A stretch of DNA of 62,706 nt from Candidatus Rokuibacteriota bacterium (GCA_003221455.1 QHRX01000024.1:1-62706); one strand, 5' to 3'. Positions 39,550 to 49,087 are shown, numbered from the stretch's first letter. The notes: a model not told the origin generated them from the letters alone. Made by a program: numbers and translations.

Positions 39550-40527
39550 TCAGGGCTCGGGGGGGCGCGACCGCCTGGGGCCGGCCCCGGGCGCTTCTCC
39601 CGCGGGCGCGCCGAGTCGTCCGCCGGGCGCGCCGACCCCGGGCCCGGTCAGGAGCCGTCGCACGTCGTCGGCGTAGCGGACCTCCGAGTCGTCCTGGGGC
39701 CGGTAGCCCAGCACGCGGCGGGCGCTCTCGAGCGACCAAAAGGCCCGGGTGTTGTCGCTGACCCCGTAGACCACGAGCCAGGGGACGCCGTGCTCGTTCT
39801 CGATGCGCGGCGTCTCGATGCTCCGGCGGAAGAGCTGACGGAGGTCGCGCTCGCTCACCCACGCCCCGAGGTCGCGCTTGAAGTTGGCGAGGCCCGACCC
39901 GCCGGGCCCCACATGCTGCTCCCGGAGCGGACCCTCGTAGTGCGCGCCCGACACGTCGCGGGGCGCGCCGATCCGCACCTGCACCACTTCGAGCTTCCGG
40001 CCGAAGGCGCCAGAGGCGTAGACGAAGCCCAGGAGCTCGTAGCAGGCCTTCGCCCAGCCGTAGAAGTTGTCGGACAGCGGCGGGTCGTCGGGGGAGACCA
40101 GCTCGCGCCCGCGCGCGTGGACCAGCGCGTGCTCGTACCAGTCGGCCGCGTGATTCGAGCTCGCCGCGACCACCCGTCGCACGCCGGCGTCGTAGGCGGC
40201 GCGGTAGACGTTCTGGGCCATCCGGACGTTGGCGAACTCGGTCTCGAACCGGTCGCCCGGCGGCACGTCCTCGGCCCCGCCCGCGTGTCCGGGGGGCCGG
40301 TAGCCGAGGTGCACGACGGCGTCGACGCCGGCGAAGAGGCTCTGGTAGCGCGTCCGGTCCGGATCGGTCAGGTCCGCCACCACGACCCCGGGCACGCGGC
40401 GGCCGCCGCGGTCGGTCTCCGTCACGTCCACGAGGCGGAGGTCGAACTCGCGCCGGAACTCGTCGAGAAGCTGGCCGGCGATGTAGCCGCTGGCCCCCGT
40501 CATCAGCACCGCTCGCTTGCCCGCCAC
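39550..40527 (-). CDS. NAD-dependent epimerase/dehydratase (extended SDR)
   Basis: A 325-aa short-chain dehydrogenase-like protein. The nucleotide-binding motif is AVLMTGASGYIAGQLL and the catalytic Tyr-x-x-x-Lys is in NFYGWAKACYE, with Ser in VAASSNHAAD. Uronate dehydrogenase-like and NDP-sugar-epimerase-like proteins share this layout. The GTG at 40527 is chosen because the track start lies inside the upstream permease gene. It is downstream of a sugar ABC transporter on the same strand, suggesting sugar or sugar-acid metabolism. The C-terminal 35 residues are Gly/Pro/Arg-rich. Confidence 0.85.
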   Translation of the reverse strand: MAGKRAVLMTGASGYIAGQLLDEFRREFDLRLVDVTETDRGGRRVPGVVVADLTDPDRTRYQSLFAGVDAVVHLGYRPPGHAGGAEDVPPGDRFETEFANVRMAQNVYRAAYDAGVRRVVAASSNHAADWYEHALVHARGRELVSPDDPPLSDNFYGWAKACYELLGFVYASGAFGRKLEVVQVRIGAPRDVSGAHYEGPLREQHVGPGGSGLANFKRDLGAWVSERDLRQLFRRSIETPRIENEHGVPWLVVYGVSDNTRAFWSLESARRVLGYRPQDDSEVRYADDVRRLLTGPGVGAPGGRLGAPAGEAPGAGPRRSRPPEP

Positions 40528-40555
40528 GTCCCCGCTCGCCCCCGCCGACCTGCGC

Positions 40556-41776
40556 TCAGGCCCGGCCGGCGGCCTGGCGGCCGCGGCGGGAGACCGCATC
40601 GATCGTGACGGCGGCCAAGAGCACGCCGCCCGTGATCATGAACTTGACCGACGACGCGAGCGCCAGCAGGTCCATCCCGTTCGAGATGGAGCCGATCACG
40701 AGCGCGCCGAGCAGCGCCGACCAGATGGTGCCCCGCCCGCCGAAGAGGCTCGTGCCCCCGATCACGGCCGCCGCGATCGCGTTGAGCACGACGTCGCCGC
40801 TGCCCGAGGACTGGTTCACGGCGAGCAGGCGAGAGGCGGCCAGGATCCCGCCGCAGGCGGCGAGGGTCGCGGACAGCGTGAACACGAGGACGCGCACCCG
40901 ATCGACCGCGACGCCGGCGCGCCGGGCCGCCTCCGCGTTGCCGCCGACGGCGAAGACGTGCCGGCCCCAGCCGGTCCGCGTGGTCACCCAGTCGAAGGCG
41001 ACGACGAAGCCCAGGAGGATCAGCATCGCCAGCGGCACGCCGCGGCCGGCGTCGAGGACGGCGATGGCCAGCAGGATCCCGCCGCCGACCAGGACGATCC
41101 GGGCGACGAGCGCGCCCGTCGTGCCGACGCCGAGCCCGGCGGCCACGCGCCGGCGGCGCGCGCGGGAGAGGCTCGCGAGGAAGACCGCGACCGCGGCGAG
41201 CCCGACGAACCAGCCCAGCCGCGGCCCCAGGAAGATTCCGGCCAGGTTCGTGATCGCGGGGTCGGTGAGGTTGACCGTGCCCGTGTCGCCGAGCACCCAG
41301 AGCAGCAGGCCCTGCCAGCCGAGGAGGCCCGCCAGGGTGACCACGAACGAGGGGACGCGGAAGCGCGTGATCCAGACGCCCTGGAGGAGACCGATGCCGG
41401 CGCCGGCGAGGACGCCGACGCCGACGGCCAGGGCGCCGGGCAGGCCCGCCTTGACGTTGAGCACGGCCATGACGGCGGCGCAGAGCCCGCTGACGGCGCC
41501 GACCGACAGGTCGATCTCGCCCAGCAGCAGGACCAGCACCACGCCGACGGAGATCGTGCCCATGGCGGCGATCTGGAGGACCAGGTTCGTGAGGTTGCGC
41601 GGGGTGAGAAAGTTCGGGTTCAGCGACTGGAAGACGATCGCGATCAGGATCAGCGCGGCGACGACCGGCAGCGAGCCGATCTCGCCCTGGGAGACGCGGC
41701 GCCAGACCCCCTCGAGGGTCCCGGCGAGCCCCGGCCGGTCGGCGATCAGCCGGGGGTCGCCGGCGATCGCACTCAC
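40556..41776 (-). CDS. Sugar ABC transporter permease (XylH/RbsC-like)
   Basis: A 406-aa inner-membrane subunit with about ten hydrophobic segments. NFLTPRNLTNLVLQIAAMGTISVGVVLVLLLGEIDLSVGAV is the signature of XylH/RbsC permeases (the LxGEIDLSVG motif). The C-terminal GGTSLFGGRGTIWSALLGALVIGSISNGMDLL is also typical. The GTG overlaps the ATPase stop (GTGA). It forms the pore of the system with the single-domain ATPase upstream. Confidence 0.92.
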   Translation of the reverse strand: MSAIAGDPRLIADRPGLAGTLEGVWRRVSQGEIGSLPVVAALILIAIVFQSLNPNFLTPRNLTNLVLQIAAMGTISVGVVLVLLLGEIDLSVGAVSGLCAAVMAVLNVKAGLPGALAVGVGVLAGAGIGLLQGVWITRFRVPSFVVTLAGLLGWQGLLLWVLGDTGTVNLTDPAITNLAGIFLGPRLGWFVGLAAVAVFLASLSRARRRRVAAGLGVGTTGALVARIVLVGGGILLAIAVLDAGRGVPLAMLILLGFVVAFDWVTTRTGWGRHVFAVGGNAEAARRAGVAVDRVRVLVFTLSATLAACGGILAASRLLAVNQSSGSGDVVLNAIAAAVIGGTSLFGGRGTIWSALLGALVIGSISNGMDLLALASSVKFMITGGVLLAAVTIDAVSRRGRQAAGRA

Positions 41777-42561
41777 GCGGCGCCGGCGGGCGCCGGCGTC
41801 CCGAACTCGGCGCCGGTGATCGCGGCCACGATCTGCTCGCGGCTGGCCGCGCGGGCGTCGAAGTTGCCGGCGCGCCGCCCGAGGCGCAGGACCACGATGC
41901 GGTCGCAGACCTCGAAGACGTCGGCCAGGTTGTGGCTGATCACGACCACGCCGAGGCCCTGGGCACGCAGGCGCTTGATCAGGTCCAAGACCTGGCGCGT
42001 CTGCGCGACCCCGAGCGCGGCCGTGGGCTCGTCGAGGAGCACGACCTTGCTGTTCCACATGACGGACCGGGCGACCGCGACCGACTGCCGTTGCCCGCCC
42101 GACAGGGAGGCGATCGGCGTGCGCACGCTCGGGATCTGGACGGAGAGGTCGCGGAGCACCTGGATCGCCCGCTGCTCCATGGTGACCTCGTCGAGCGCCG
42201 CCACCAGGCCGGGGATGACCGGCCGGACCACCTCGCGGCCGAGGAAGAGGTTGGCGACCACGTCCAGGTTGTCGCAGAGGGCGAGGTCTTGGTAGACGGT
42301 CGAGATCCCGAGCCGCGCGGTGTCATTCGGCCCGCCGATCGTCACCTGGCGCCCTTCGAAATGGACCTCCCCCGAATCGGTCGCGTAGATCCCGGCGACG
42401 GCCTTGATCAGGCTCGACTTGCCGGCGCCGTTGTCGCCGACGAGCCCGACCACCTCGCCCGCGTACACCTCGAAATCGACGTCGTAGAGCGCCTGGACGG
42501 CGCCGAATCGCTTGCGGATCCCGCGGAGCTCGAGGAGCGGCGTCCGGTCGGGGCGAGCCAT
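41773..42561 (-). CDS. Sugar ABC transporter ATP-binding protein (single domain)
   Basis: A 262-aa ATPase: Walker A GDNGAGKSSLIKA, Q-loop region ISTVYQDLALCDNLDV, signature LSGGQRQSVAVAR and Walker B KVVLLDEPTAALG. XylG and RbsA have two fused ATPase domains; this one is single, like FrcA, so it would act as a homodimer. The GTDSG-like ATDSGEVHFEGRQV segment is typical of the carbohydrate (CUT2) family. It is 7 bp downstream of the binding-protein gene. Confidence 0.93.
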   Translation of the reverse strand: MARPDRTPLLELRGIRKRFGAVQALYDVDFEVYAGEVVGLVGDNGAGKSSLIKAVAGIYATDSGEVHFEGRQVTIGGPNDTARLGISTVYQDLALCDNLDVVANLFLGREVVRPVIPGLVAALDEVTMEQRAIQVLRDLSVQIPSVRTPIASLSGGQRQSVAVARSVMWNSKVVLLDEPTAALGVAQTRQVLDLIKRLRAQGLGVVVISHNLADVFEVCDRIVVLRLGRRAGNFDARAASREQIVAAITGAEFGTPAPAGAA

Positions 42562-42568
42562 GGGCGCC

Positions 42569-43611
42569 TCAGAGGAGGCCGGCGGCCTTGCAGGCTCCCG
42601 CGTACGCCTGGGTACAGATCTGCTCCGCGGTCCAGAAGCCGTCCTTGATCACGGTGGCCTTGACGTTGGCCGCGGTGACCGCGACGGGATCGAGCAGGAT
42701 CGACGGCACGTCCCGCTTGCCGTTGTTGACGACCTTGCCCCGGGTCATGTCGGCGGGCACCGGCTTGCCCTCGAGCAGGAGGATGGCGAGCTCGGCGGCC
42801 GTCTCGGCCTCGGGCTTGATGGCCTTGTAGACCGTCATGTACTGCTCGCCCGTGAGGATCCGTTGGATGGCTGCCTGCTCGGCGTCCTGGCCGGTCACGG
42901 GCGGGAGCGGCTTGACCCCGGCGCCCTTCATGGCGGCGATGGCGCCGCCGGCCGTGCCGTCGTTGGCCGCGTACACGCCGTCGAGCCGCGTCTTGCCGAG
43001 CGCCGTCAGCGCCTGGGTCATCTCGTCCTGCGCCTTGTCGGGACTCCAGTCCGGCGTGTCGTACTCCTTCGCGATCGTGACCTTGCCCTCGAGGACGCTG
43101 TGGGCGCCGGCCTTGAAGAGCTTGGCGTTGTTGTCGGTCGGCGCCCCGTTGATCATCACGATCGTCGGGTCCTTCTTGCCCCCGAGCGCCGCGAGCAGCG
43201 CCTGCCCCTGCAGGGTGCCGACCCGCTCGTTGTCGAACGAGATGTAGTAGTCGACCGCGTCCGTGCCGAGGATCAGGCGGTCGTAGGAGACCACGGGCAC
43301 CTTCTGGGCCCGCGCCTTGTCGGCGATGGCCGCGGCGGCGGCGCCGTCGACGGCGTCGAGGACGAGCACGCGGGCGCCGTTGGTCAGCGCCGCCTCGGCC
43401 TGCGACTGCTGCTTATGATCTCGCAGCTGGCGCAGAGCTCCTTGATCCTCTTCTCGAAGAGCGGCCGGTCCTGGGTCTCGTAGCGCGCGGTCTTCGACTC
43501 CGGCAAGAGGAGCGCCACGACCTTCTTACCTCCGCCCTGCTGACAGCCGCCTAGGCCCAGCAGGACGACCACCAGCCACTCGATTCCTCGCCTCATGCCG
43601 CGCGTCTTCAC
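42569..43611 (-). pseudogene. Sugar-binding lipoprotein (XylF-like) broken by an out-of-frame deletion
   Basis: Two adjacent frames together make one CUT2-type binding protein. The first frame starts at GTG 43611 after AGGAGG. It encodes a lipoprotein signal (VVVLLGLGGC) and the start of domain 1 up to LCASCEII, then runs into a stop near 43391. The second frame picks up as KQQSQAEAALTNGARVLVLD and continues intact to the end (TGQDAEQAAIQ, ICTQAYAGACKAAG). Between them the expected conserved stretch of about ten residues (YSNADQD-like) is missing and the frame shifts. A real loss of function or an assembly error are both possible; the transporter would lack its receptor. Confidence 0.85.
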
Positions 43612-43670
43612 GGTTTTCCTCCTGTTCGCCGCGGTGCGCTTGGATCCAGACCCCTCGTTTCGACCGGCTG

Positions 43671-43700
43671 AGCGTAGACAGGGTTGCGCAGGGTCGTCAA
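43671..43700 (-). promoter_or_regulatory. Candidate promoter of the sugar ABC operon
   Basis: On the minus strand TTGACG is followed after 18 bp by TACGCT, about 60 bp upstream of the binding-protein GTG. The -10 is weak (TACGCT), but the position is right and a perfect AGGAGG ribosome-binding site lies downstream. Confidence 0.4.
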
Positions 43701-43796
43701 GGCCCTATCTTAGGGATCCTAATCCTGGGGAGGCCCCGACGGGGGATGATGCCGAGGTGGAGCCAGCCCTCGGGGGCTGGCAGAAGGGGGTGTCGC

Positions 43797-44018
43797 ATGG
43801 CGGCGATTTTGAACGCGGGGGCGAGTATCTTCGACAAGGCGCTCGACGACTTCCTGGGGGAGGCGCTCAAGATCTTCGAGGATCGCTTGCGCCACGAGGG
43901 GTCTGCCGACGGCACCGTCGAGGTCCGAGAGCTGGGGGCGCGGCAATTTGTCGACTTTCTGTTCGGGAGGTTTCAGCCGGCGTCGGGAGGGGGCGCGCGG
44001 CGGGGCAAGCGTTCCTGA
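43797..44018 (+). CDS. Small protein of unknown function
   Basis: A 73-aa ORF starting AAILNAGASIFDKALDDFLGEALKIFEDRL. The balanced, amphipathic-helix-like composition and an AGAAGGGGG ribosome-binding site 7 bp before the ATG distinguish it from shadow ORFs. The tail (GGGARRGKRS) is basic. No family is recognised. It is convergent with the MFS transporter and divergent from the sugar ABC operon. Confidence 0.5.
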   Translation: MAAILNAGASIFDKALDDFLGEALKIFEDRLRHEGSADGTVEVRELGARQFVDFLFGRFQPASGGGARRGKRS

Positions 44019-44025
44019 GCCGCCC

Positions 44026-45330
44026 TCAGGGCGGGCTCGGAGCCCCGGCGTGGCGCGGGTCGCGGACGCGCGCGACCAGGAGTGCGAGCGCGATCAGCCC
44101 GAACAGCGTGGAGACGGCGAAGGTCCAGCCGAAGCCGAGCCGGTCGGCGGCCACCCCGGCCAGGAGGGGCGCCGCGAACGCCGCCGGCGCGAGGAAGGTG
44201 TTGCCCAAGCCGACGTAGGTCGGCCGCAGCTCGACCGTGGGCGCGAACTCGAGCAGCACGGGGAGCCACGAGACGTTGATGGCGGCGACCTGCACCCCGT
44301 AGAGGACGAAGACCGCCAGGAAGGTCCGGAGGGAGGGCGCCAGGAGCGCGAGGACGTTCGCCAGGACTGACGCCGCGACGCCCGCGATGATGACGAGGCG
44401 GTGGCCGGCCCGATCGGCGAGCCACCCGAGGGCGACGTTGCCCGCGGTCTGGCCCAGGAGCAGCACCGTCGTGAATACCCCCACCTCCCACGCCGGCGCC
44501 GCCCACGCGCGGAGCGCGTAGACCGTGTAGAAGCCGCTCGCCATCGCGCCGAACGCGGCCAGGCCGCGGGCGAGCAGGAACCAGGCGAGGTTCGGCTCCG
44601 CCCGCAGGAGGCCGGGGACCTGCCGGAGGTGGGCGGCGAGCGGCACGGCGCCGGCCGGGGGCGCCGCCGGGGGCTCCCGCGTGGCCGCCAGCGCGGCGAA
44701 CGAGAGCGCCATGAAGAGCGCGCCGCCGAGGAAGCAGACGCCGTAGCCGGCCGGCGCCGGGACCGTCGCCAGGATGTACGTCGTCGCCAGGCCGCCGCCG
44801 AGGCCGCCGACGCTCCCGAGCACGCTCGCCGCCGCGAAGAACCGGCCGCGCAGCCGCGTGGGGATGCTGCGGCCGACGACGTCGAGCCAGGCCGGCATCA
44901 GCGCGCCGCCGACGGTGGTCAGCAGGAGCAGCATGAGGAGCACGAGGGCCTGGGCGAGGGCCGGCGCCCGAGCCGCGAGAAAGAAGGCGACGAACGCCAA
45001 CCCGAGCAGCGGGAGGCGCTCCCAGATCGTGTAGCGGAGGACGAACGGGAGCTTCCGCGGCAGCGCCTGCGTGTGGCCCGCCACGAAGAGCGAGGGCAGG
45101 AACCACCCGGCCGTCATGACGGCGGGGATCGCGCCGACGACCACGTTCGGGGCGCCGAGAGAGGCGACGAACGCCGGCAGGACGGTGGACTGCGACCCGA
45201 ACGACAGACCGATCAGAAAGAGCCCGAGGTCTCCGCCGAGCGCCAGGAGGTTCCGGCGGAGGTGCGGCACCTCGAGCGCGTCGTCGTCGCGGGCCGCCGG
45301 CGCCGGCAGGCCGAGTCGGCCGAGCGTCAC
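44026..45330 (-). CDS. MFS transporter
   Basis: A 434-aa membrane protein with 12 predicted helices. Typical MFS elements include SFGSQSTVLPAFVASLGAPNVVVGAI in helix 1-2 and GNVALGWLADRAGHRLVIIAG, which carries the cytoplasmic GxLADRxGxR loop between two helices of the second half. It starts with GTG after a basic/acidic tail (DDDALEVPHLRRNL). No neighbour gives a substrate; it stands between a small ORF and an amidohydrolase gene. Confidence 0.88.
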   Translation of the reverse strand: MTLGRLGLPAPAARDDDALEVPHLRRNLLALGGDLGLFLIGLSFGSQSTVLPAFVASLGAPNVVVGAIPAVMTAGWFLPSLFVAGHTQALPRKLPFVLRYTIWERLPLLGLAFVAFFLAARAPALAQALVLLMLLLLTTVGGALMPAWLDVVGRSIPTRLRGRFFAAASVLGSVGGLGGGLATTYILATVPAPAGYGVCFLGGALFMALSFAALAATREPPAAPPAGAVPLAAHLRQVPGLLRAEPNLAWFLLARGLAAFGAMASGFYTVYALRAWAAPAWEVGVFTTVLLLGQTAGNVALGWLADRAGHRLVIIAGVAASVLANVLALLAPSLRTFLAVFVLYGVQVAAINVSWLPVLLEFAPTVELRPTYVGLGNTFLAPAAFAAPLLAGVAADRLGFGWTFAVSTLFGLIALALLVARVRDPRHAGAPSPP

Positions 45331-45773
45331 ACGCTCGGGCCGCGCCCGGTCCGGTAGCGATCCCGCGGCTCGCGCCTCGGAAGCGTGCCGCAGGCCTGCG
45401 TCGGCGGCCCGGGGAGGCGGACGAAGGGCCCGACGGACCGGAAATCGCCGCGGATCGCCGCGAGGTGGGCGCCGAGCTCCCCGCCGTCGATCAGGATCAT
45501 GGCGTCGGCGCTGTCCCGCTCGGGCTCACGCGGGTGCAGCCGCGCGTTCAGCGGCTCCAGGCGAGGCGCCCGGGGGCGGGCCGGGCGGCGCGGGTCAGCC
45601 GGTCGCCGACGTGCACCCGATCTCCCCGGTCTCGCCGCCGGGCGCAGGGCTGTTGACGGATCGGCGCCGTGCCCCCAGAATGGCCGTGCCGTCGCTGACG
45701 GCGATCGAGACGACGGCCGGCTCCATGGTGGTCGAATGCTAGCACAGCGCCGGCGTCGGGAGAGGCGGGCGCA
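45331..45773. other. 443-base region with a frame-broken coding-like tract
   Basis: On the minus strand a frame from ATG 45726 (AVVSIAVSDGTAILGARRR) ends at 45595, and another frame then reads LEPLNARLHPREPERDSADAM and ILIDGGELGAHLAAIRGDFR toward 45380. The second part has natural protein composition. They may be one gene with a frameshift or a decayed gene; the family is not recognised. Confidence 0.35.
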
Positions 45774-47051
45774 ATGAGCGTGCTCCGCATCACGAACGTC
45801 AAGGTCCTCGACGGCAGCGGCGGGCTGCCGTTTCTGGGCGAGGTGCTGGTCGAGGGCAACCGGATCGCCGCCGTCGCTCCTCCCGGGGGGACCCCGCCCC
45901 GTGACGGCGTCGACGTGATCGACGGCGGCGGCGCGACGCTGATGCCGGGCCTGACCGAGCCCCACGCCCACGCGACCTTCCCGGACGCCGCGTCGATCGC
46001 CGACTTCACGAGCCTTCCCCCCGAGGAACACACGCTCGTGTCCATGCACAATGCGCGGACGTTCCTCGAGTGCGGCTACACGAGCTGCGTCTCGGCGGCC
46101 TCGGCCAAGCCGCGGCTCGACGTCGCGATTCGCAACGAGATCGAGGCGGGCCGGATTCCCGGGCCCCGGTACCTCGCCAACAGCCCGGAGATCACCGTGA
46201 CCGGGGGACTCGGCGACACGAACCAGCTGCACCTGCCCTACCATCCGAACCCGACGTTCAGCTGCGTGGTGAACGGTCCGGACGAAGTGCGCCGGCTCTG
46301 CCGCCTGCTCGTCCGGGAGGGCGTCGACCTCTTGAAGCTCAACATCTCAGGCGACGAGTTCTCGCCCTCCGCCCGGGCCGAGGCGACCGTGATGACCGAC
46401 GCCGAGGTGGCGGCCTGCGTCGAGGTCGCCGCCTCCCGCGGGCTCCGTGTCTGCGCCCACGCCCGGAGCGCGGAATCGGTCAAGATGTGCGTGCGGCACG
46501 GGATCGAGATCGTCTACCACGCGAACTACGCGGACGAAGAGGCGCTCGACCTCCTCGAAGCCGGCCGCGACCGCTTCTTCGTCGTCCCCGCGATCGGGCC
46601 CACCTGGAACCTCTGCCACGGCACCGGCAGCCCCTGGGGCCTCACGCCGGAGGTGGTGAGGGCGCGCGGACTCGAGCGCGAGCTCGAGGTGTCCGTCGAT
46701 ACCATCGGCCGGATGCGTAAGCGCGGGATCCGCGTGCTGCCGGGCGGAGACTACGGCTTCGCCTGGAACCCGCACGGCACCTACGCGCGGGACCTCGGGC
46801 ACTTCGTCGACTTCCTCGGCTTCTCGCCGATGGAGACGCTCGTGGCGGCGACCCGGTTCGGCGCCGAGATCATGCGGCGGGCCGACGACCTTGGCCAGGT
46901 CAAGCCGGGTTACTGCGCGGACCTCCTCCTCGTCCAGGGCGACCCCCTCGACGACATCCGGATCCTGGAGGACCGGGCGCGGATCCTCATGATCATGAAG
47001 GACGGCCGGCTCCACAAGGCGCCGGGCCGGGCCCTCTCGAGTCGTCAGTAG
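45774..47051 (+). CDS. Amidohydrolase-family metal-dependent hydrolase
   Basis: A 425-aa imidazolonepropionase/prolidase-like amidohydrolase. The N-terminal beta-sandwich (LRITNVKVLDGSGGLPFLGEVLVEGNRI) leads into a TIM barrel. Metal ligands are HxH in GLTEPHAHATF, the probably carboxylated Lys in DLLKLNISGDE, His in VCAHARSAES and YHANY, and Asp in LPGGDYGFAWN. The C-terminal GYCADLLLVQGDPLDD closes the sandwich. No signal peptide is present. Such proteins hydrolyse cyclic amides, dipeptides or organophosphates; the actual substrate is not evident. Confidence 0.9.
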   Translation: MSVLRITNVKVLDGSGGLPFLGEVLVEGNRIAAVAPPGGTPPRDGVDVIDGGGATLMPGLTEPHAHATFPDAASIADFTSLPPEEHTLVSMHNARTFLECGYTSCVSAASAKPRLDVAIRNEIEAGRIPGPRYLANSPEITVTGGLGDTNQLHLPYHPNPTFSCVVNGPDEVRRLCRLLVREGVDLLKLNISGDEFSPSARAEATVMTDAEVAACVEVAASRGLRVCAHARSAESVKMCVRHGIEIVYHANYADEEALDLLEAGRDRFFVVPAIGPTWNLCHGTGSPWGLTPEVVRARGLERELEVSVDTIGRMRKRGIRVLPGGDYGFAWNPHGTYARDLGHFVDFLGFSPMETLVAATRFGAEIMRRADDLGQVKPGYCADLLLVQGDPLDDIRILEDRARILMIMKDGRLHKAPGRALSSRQ

Positions 47052-47706
47052 CGCTTCGGGCCCGCCCGCCGAGCTCGATCCGTCAGTCGCCCGCGCGACC
47101 GCCCCCCGACCGCGCGGCGCCGGCGGCCAGGTCGGGCTCGTCCGCCCCCGGCGGCTCGGACGTACCGAAGTAGTCGATGGTGCGGTCGATGGCCCGCGAA
47201 TGGTCCGTCTTGAACAGGTCACGGCAGGCCGCGCGGTCGCGGATCCGGCGGCGGCCCAGACCGCCACGGCCCGGGCCGGGTCCGGCGACCAGGCTCGTGC
47301 CGCCTGTGGGCCACTCCCCGAGTGCCTTCGTCACAGCCTCCCTCCCCGCTCGCGGCGGTCCAGCAGGAGCGCTCTCGTCGCCGCGCTCACTGGTCGTGCC
47401 CACGGCGTCCCTCGGCCTACACGCTAGCTTTCGACCCAGACGGAAAGAATCAGGTGAAGAGCCTGATCGGCGCGGGGAAAGTCCCTGAACGGCGCTACGG
47501 CGGGTCCGGCACTCCCGGTCTCCGGCAGAGGGACCGATCGCTTCCGGGTCCGGGATGGGGAGCCTCTCACGCGGACCGCCCCGCCGGCCGATCCGCGCGG
47601 ACTGCCGGAGGGCGGTCGCGGCGTGGCGACGGGGCGCCGGATCGCCGCGGGCGGCTCCCTCAGTACGGCAGAGACGCCCCGGGCGACCGTCGCCCAGGAC
47701 CGGCCG
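47052..47706. other. 655-base region with one doubtful minus-strand ORF
   Basis: The minus-strand ORF 47083-47403 (106 aa, ACRDLFKTDHSRAIDRTIDY in the middle) has a partly natural composition but Gly/Pro/Arg-rich flanks, no clear ribosome-binding site and no known domain. I do not call it a gene. Nothing else stands out. Confidence 0.35.
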
Positions 47707-48120
47707 TCAGGCGACGCCCAAGAGCTTGCCGGCGCGGACGAAGTTGCGCGGCTCGACCCAGAGGATCACCCCGTAGCGGCCGGCGCCGGCGCAGACGGCG
47801 TCGAGGGCGACGATGTTGATCTTCGCATCGCCCAATTGCCGCACCACCTCGGCGACAGCGCCGACGCGGTCCTGGCCCTGGAGCAGGAACGCTCGCTTGG
47901 GCCCGACGAGCTTCCAGCCGGCCTTGTGGGCGACCCGCCGGAAGGTCCCCGGGTCCTCGGGGACGAAGTCGAGCTGGGTCCGCCGCCCCTGGGGGAAGCC
48001 CGAGAAGGCTAGGAGATTCACCCCCTCCTGCTGGAGCGTCGCCAGCGCCCGCGCCCCCTCCCCTGGCCGATTGGCCACCTGGATGTAGAAGTAGTCGACG
48101 CGGCGAATCGTGTCGGCCAT
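47707..48120 (-). CDS. ACT-domain protein
   Basis: A 137-aa protein with two ACT-like beta-alpha-beta-beta-alpha-beta units: RVDYFYIQVANRPGEGARALATLQQEGVNLLAF, and AFLLQGQDRVGAVAEVVRQLGDAKINIVALDAVCAG. ACT modules bind small ligands, often amino acids. There is no catalytic domain, so it may be a free-standing regulator. The ATG at 48120 is only 50 bp from the divergent BtuF-like gene start. Confidence 0.8.
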   Translation of the reverse strand: MADTIRRVDYFYIQVANRPGEGARALATLQQEGVNLLAFSGFPQGRRTQLDFVPEDPGTFRRVAHKAGWKLVGPKRAFLLQGQDRVGAVAEVVRQLGDAKINIVALDAVCAGAGRYGVILWVEPRNFVRAGKLLGVA

Positions 48121-48169
48121 GCTCTGCCTCCTCGACGGAGCCAGCCCCGGGCGGTATGCTCGTCCCGCC

Positions 48170-49087
48170 ATGCGCATCTGCTCGCTCCTGCCGAGCGCGA
48201 CCGAGATCGTGTTCGCGCTCGGCCTGGGCGACCGGCTGGTGGCGGTCACCCACGAATGCGACTTCCCCGAGGCGGCGCGCGGGCTCCCCGTCGTTACGCG
48301 CAGCATTATGCCCCACCGAGACGGGGCGAGTCGGGAGATCCACACCCACATCGCCCGCGCCCTCCACGCGGGCAGCAGCATCTATGCCCTCGATGAGGCG
48401 ACCCTCGAGCGGCTCGACCCCGACCTGATCCTGACGCAGGAGCTGTGCGAGGTCTGCGCGGTCTCCTCCCGCGAGGTGCGGAAGGCCGCCGGTCGGCTGG
48501 CCGGCCGGCCGACGATCCTCTCGCTCGAGCCCACGAGCCTCGGCGGTGTCCTGGAGACGATCGAGCAGGTGGGCGGGGCGGCCGGCGTGGACGAGCGCGC
48601 CCGGGCGGTCGTCGCCGGGCTCCGCTCCCGCTTGGAGAGGGTGGCGGCCCGGGCGCGCGCGGCGACCGCGCGGCCGCGCGTGTTCGCGATGGAATGGCTC
48701 GACCCGCCCTTCAGCGCGGGCCACTGGGTGCCCGAGATGGTGCGGCTCGCCGGCGGCGTGGAGGGCCTCGGCCGCGAGGCGCGGCCGTCGACGGTCGTCG
48801 GCTGGGACGAGGTCGCCCACTGGGATCCCGAGATCATCGTCCTCATGCCGTGCGGCATGAGCCTCGACCGGACGCTCGCCGAGCTTCCGCGGGTGAGCCT
48901 GCCCGACGCGTGGCGCCGCCTGGCGGCGGTCCGCGCGGGCCACCTCTACGCGGTCGACGGCGCCGCCTACTTCAACCGGCCGGGGCCGCGCGTCGTCGAC
49001 GGCCTCGAGATCCTGGCGGAGATCATCCATCCGGAGGTCTTCCCCCGCCTGGCCCGCGGCGGCTGGCAGCGCCTCCCCGCCTCGTGA
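48170..49087 (+). CDS. BtuF-like helical-backbone metal/cobalamin-binding protein
   Basis: A 305-aa protein of the type III periplasmic-binding fold used for cobalamin and iron-siderophores. It starts RICSLLPSATEIVFALGLGDRLVAVTHECDFP, characteristic of cobalamin-binding members, with LILTQELCEVCAVS, SLEPTSLGG and GHWVPEMVRLAGG further on. There is no signal peptide or lipobox, and no ABC transporter genes adjoin, so it may be cytoplasmic or exported by other means. Cobalamin is relevant here because the window encodes a B12-dependent mutase. Confidence 0.85.
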   Translation: MRICSLLPSATEIVFALGLGDRLVAVTHECDFPEAARGLPVVTRSIMPHRDGASREIHTHIARALHAGSSIYALDEATLERLDPDLILTQELCEVCAVSSREVRKAAGRLAGRPTILSLEPTSLGGVLETIEQVGGAAGVDERARAVVAGLRSRLERVAARARAATARPRVFAMEWLDPPFSAGHWVPEMVRLAGGVEGLGREARPSTVVGWDEVAHWDPEIIVLMPCGMSLDRTLAELPRVSLPDAWRRLAAVRAGHLYAVDGAAYFNRPGPRVVDGLEILAEIIHPEVFPRLARGGWQRLPAS

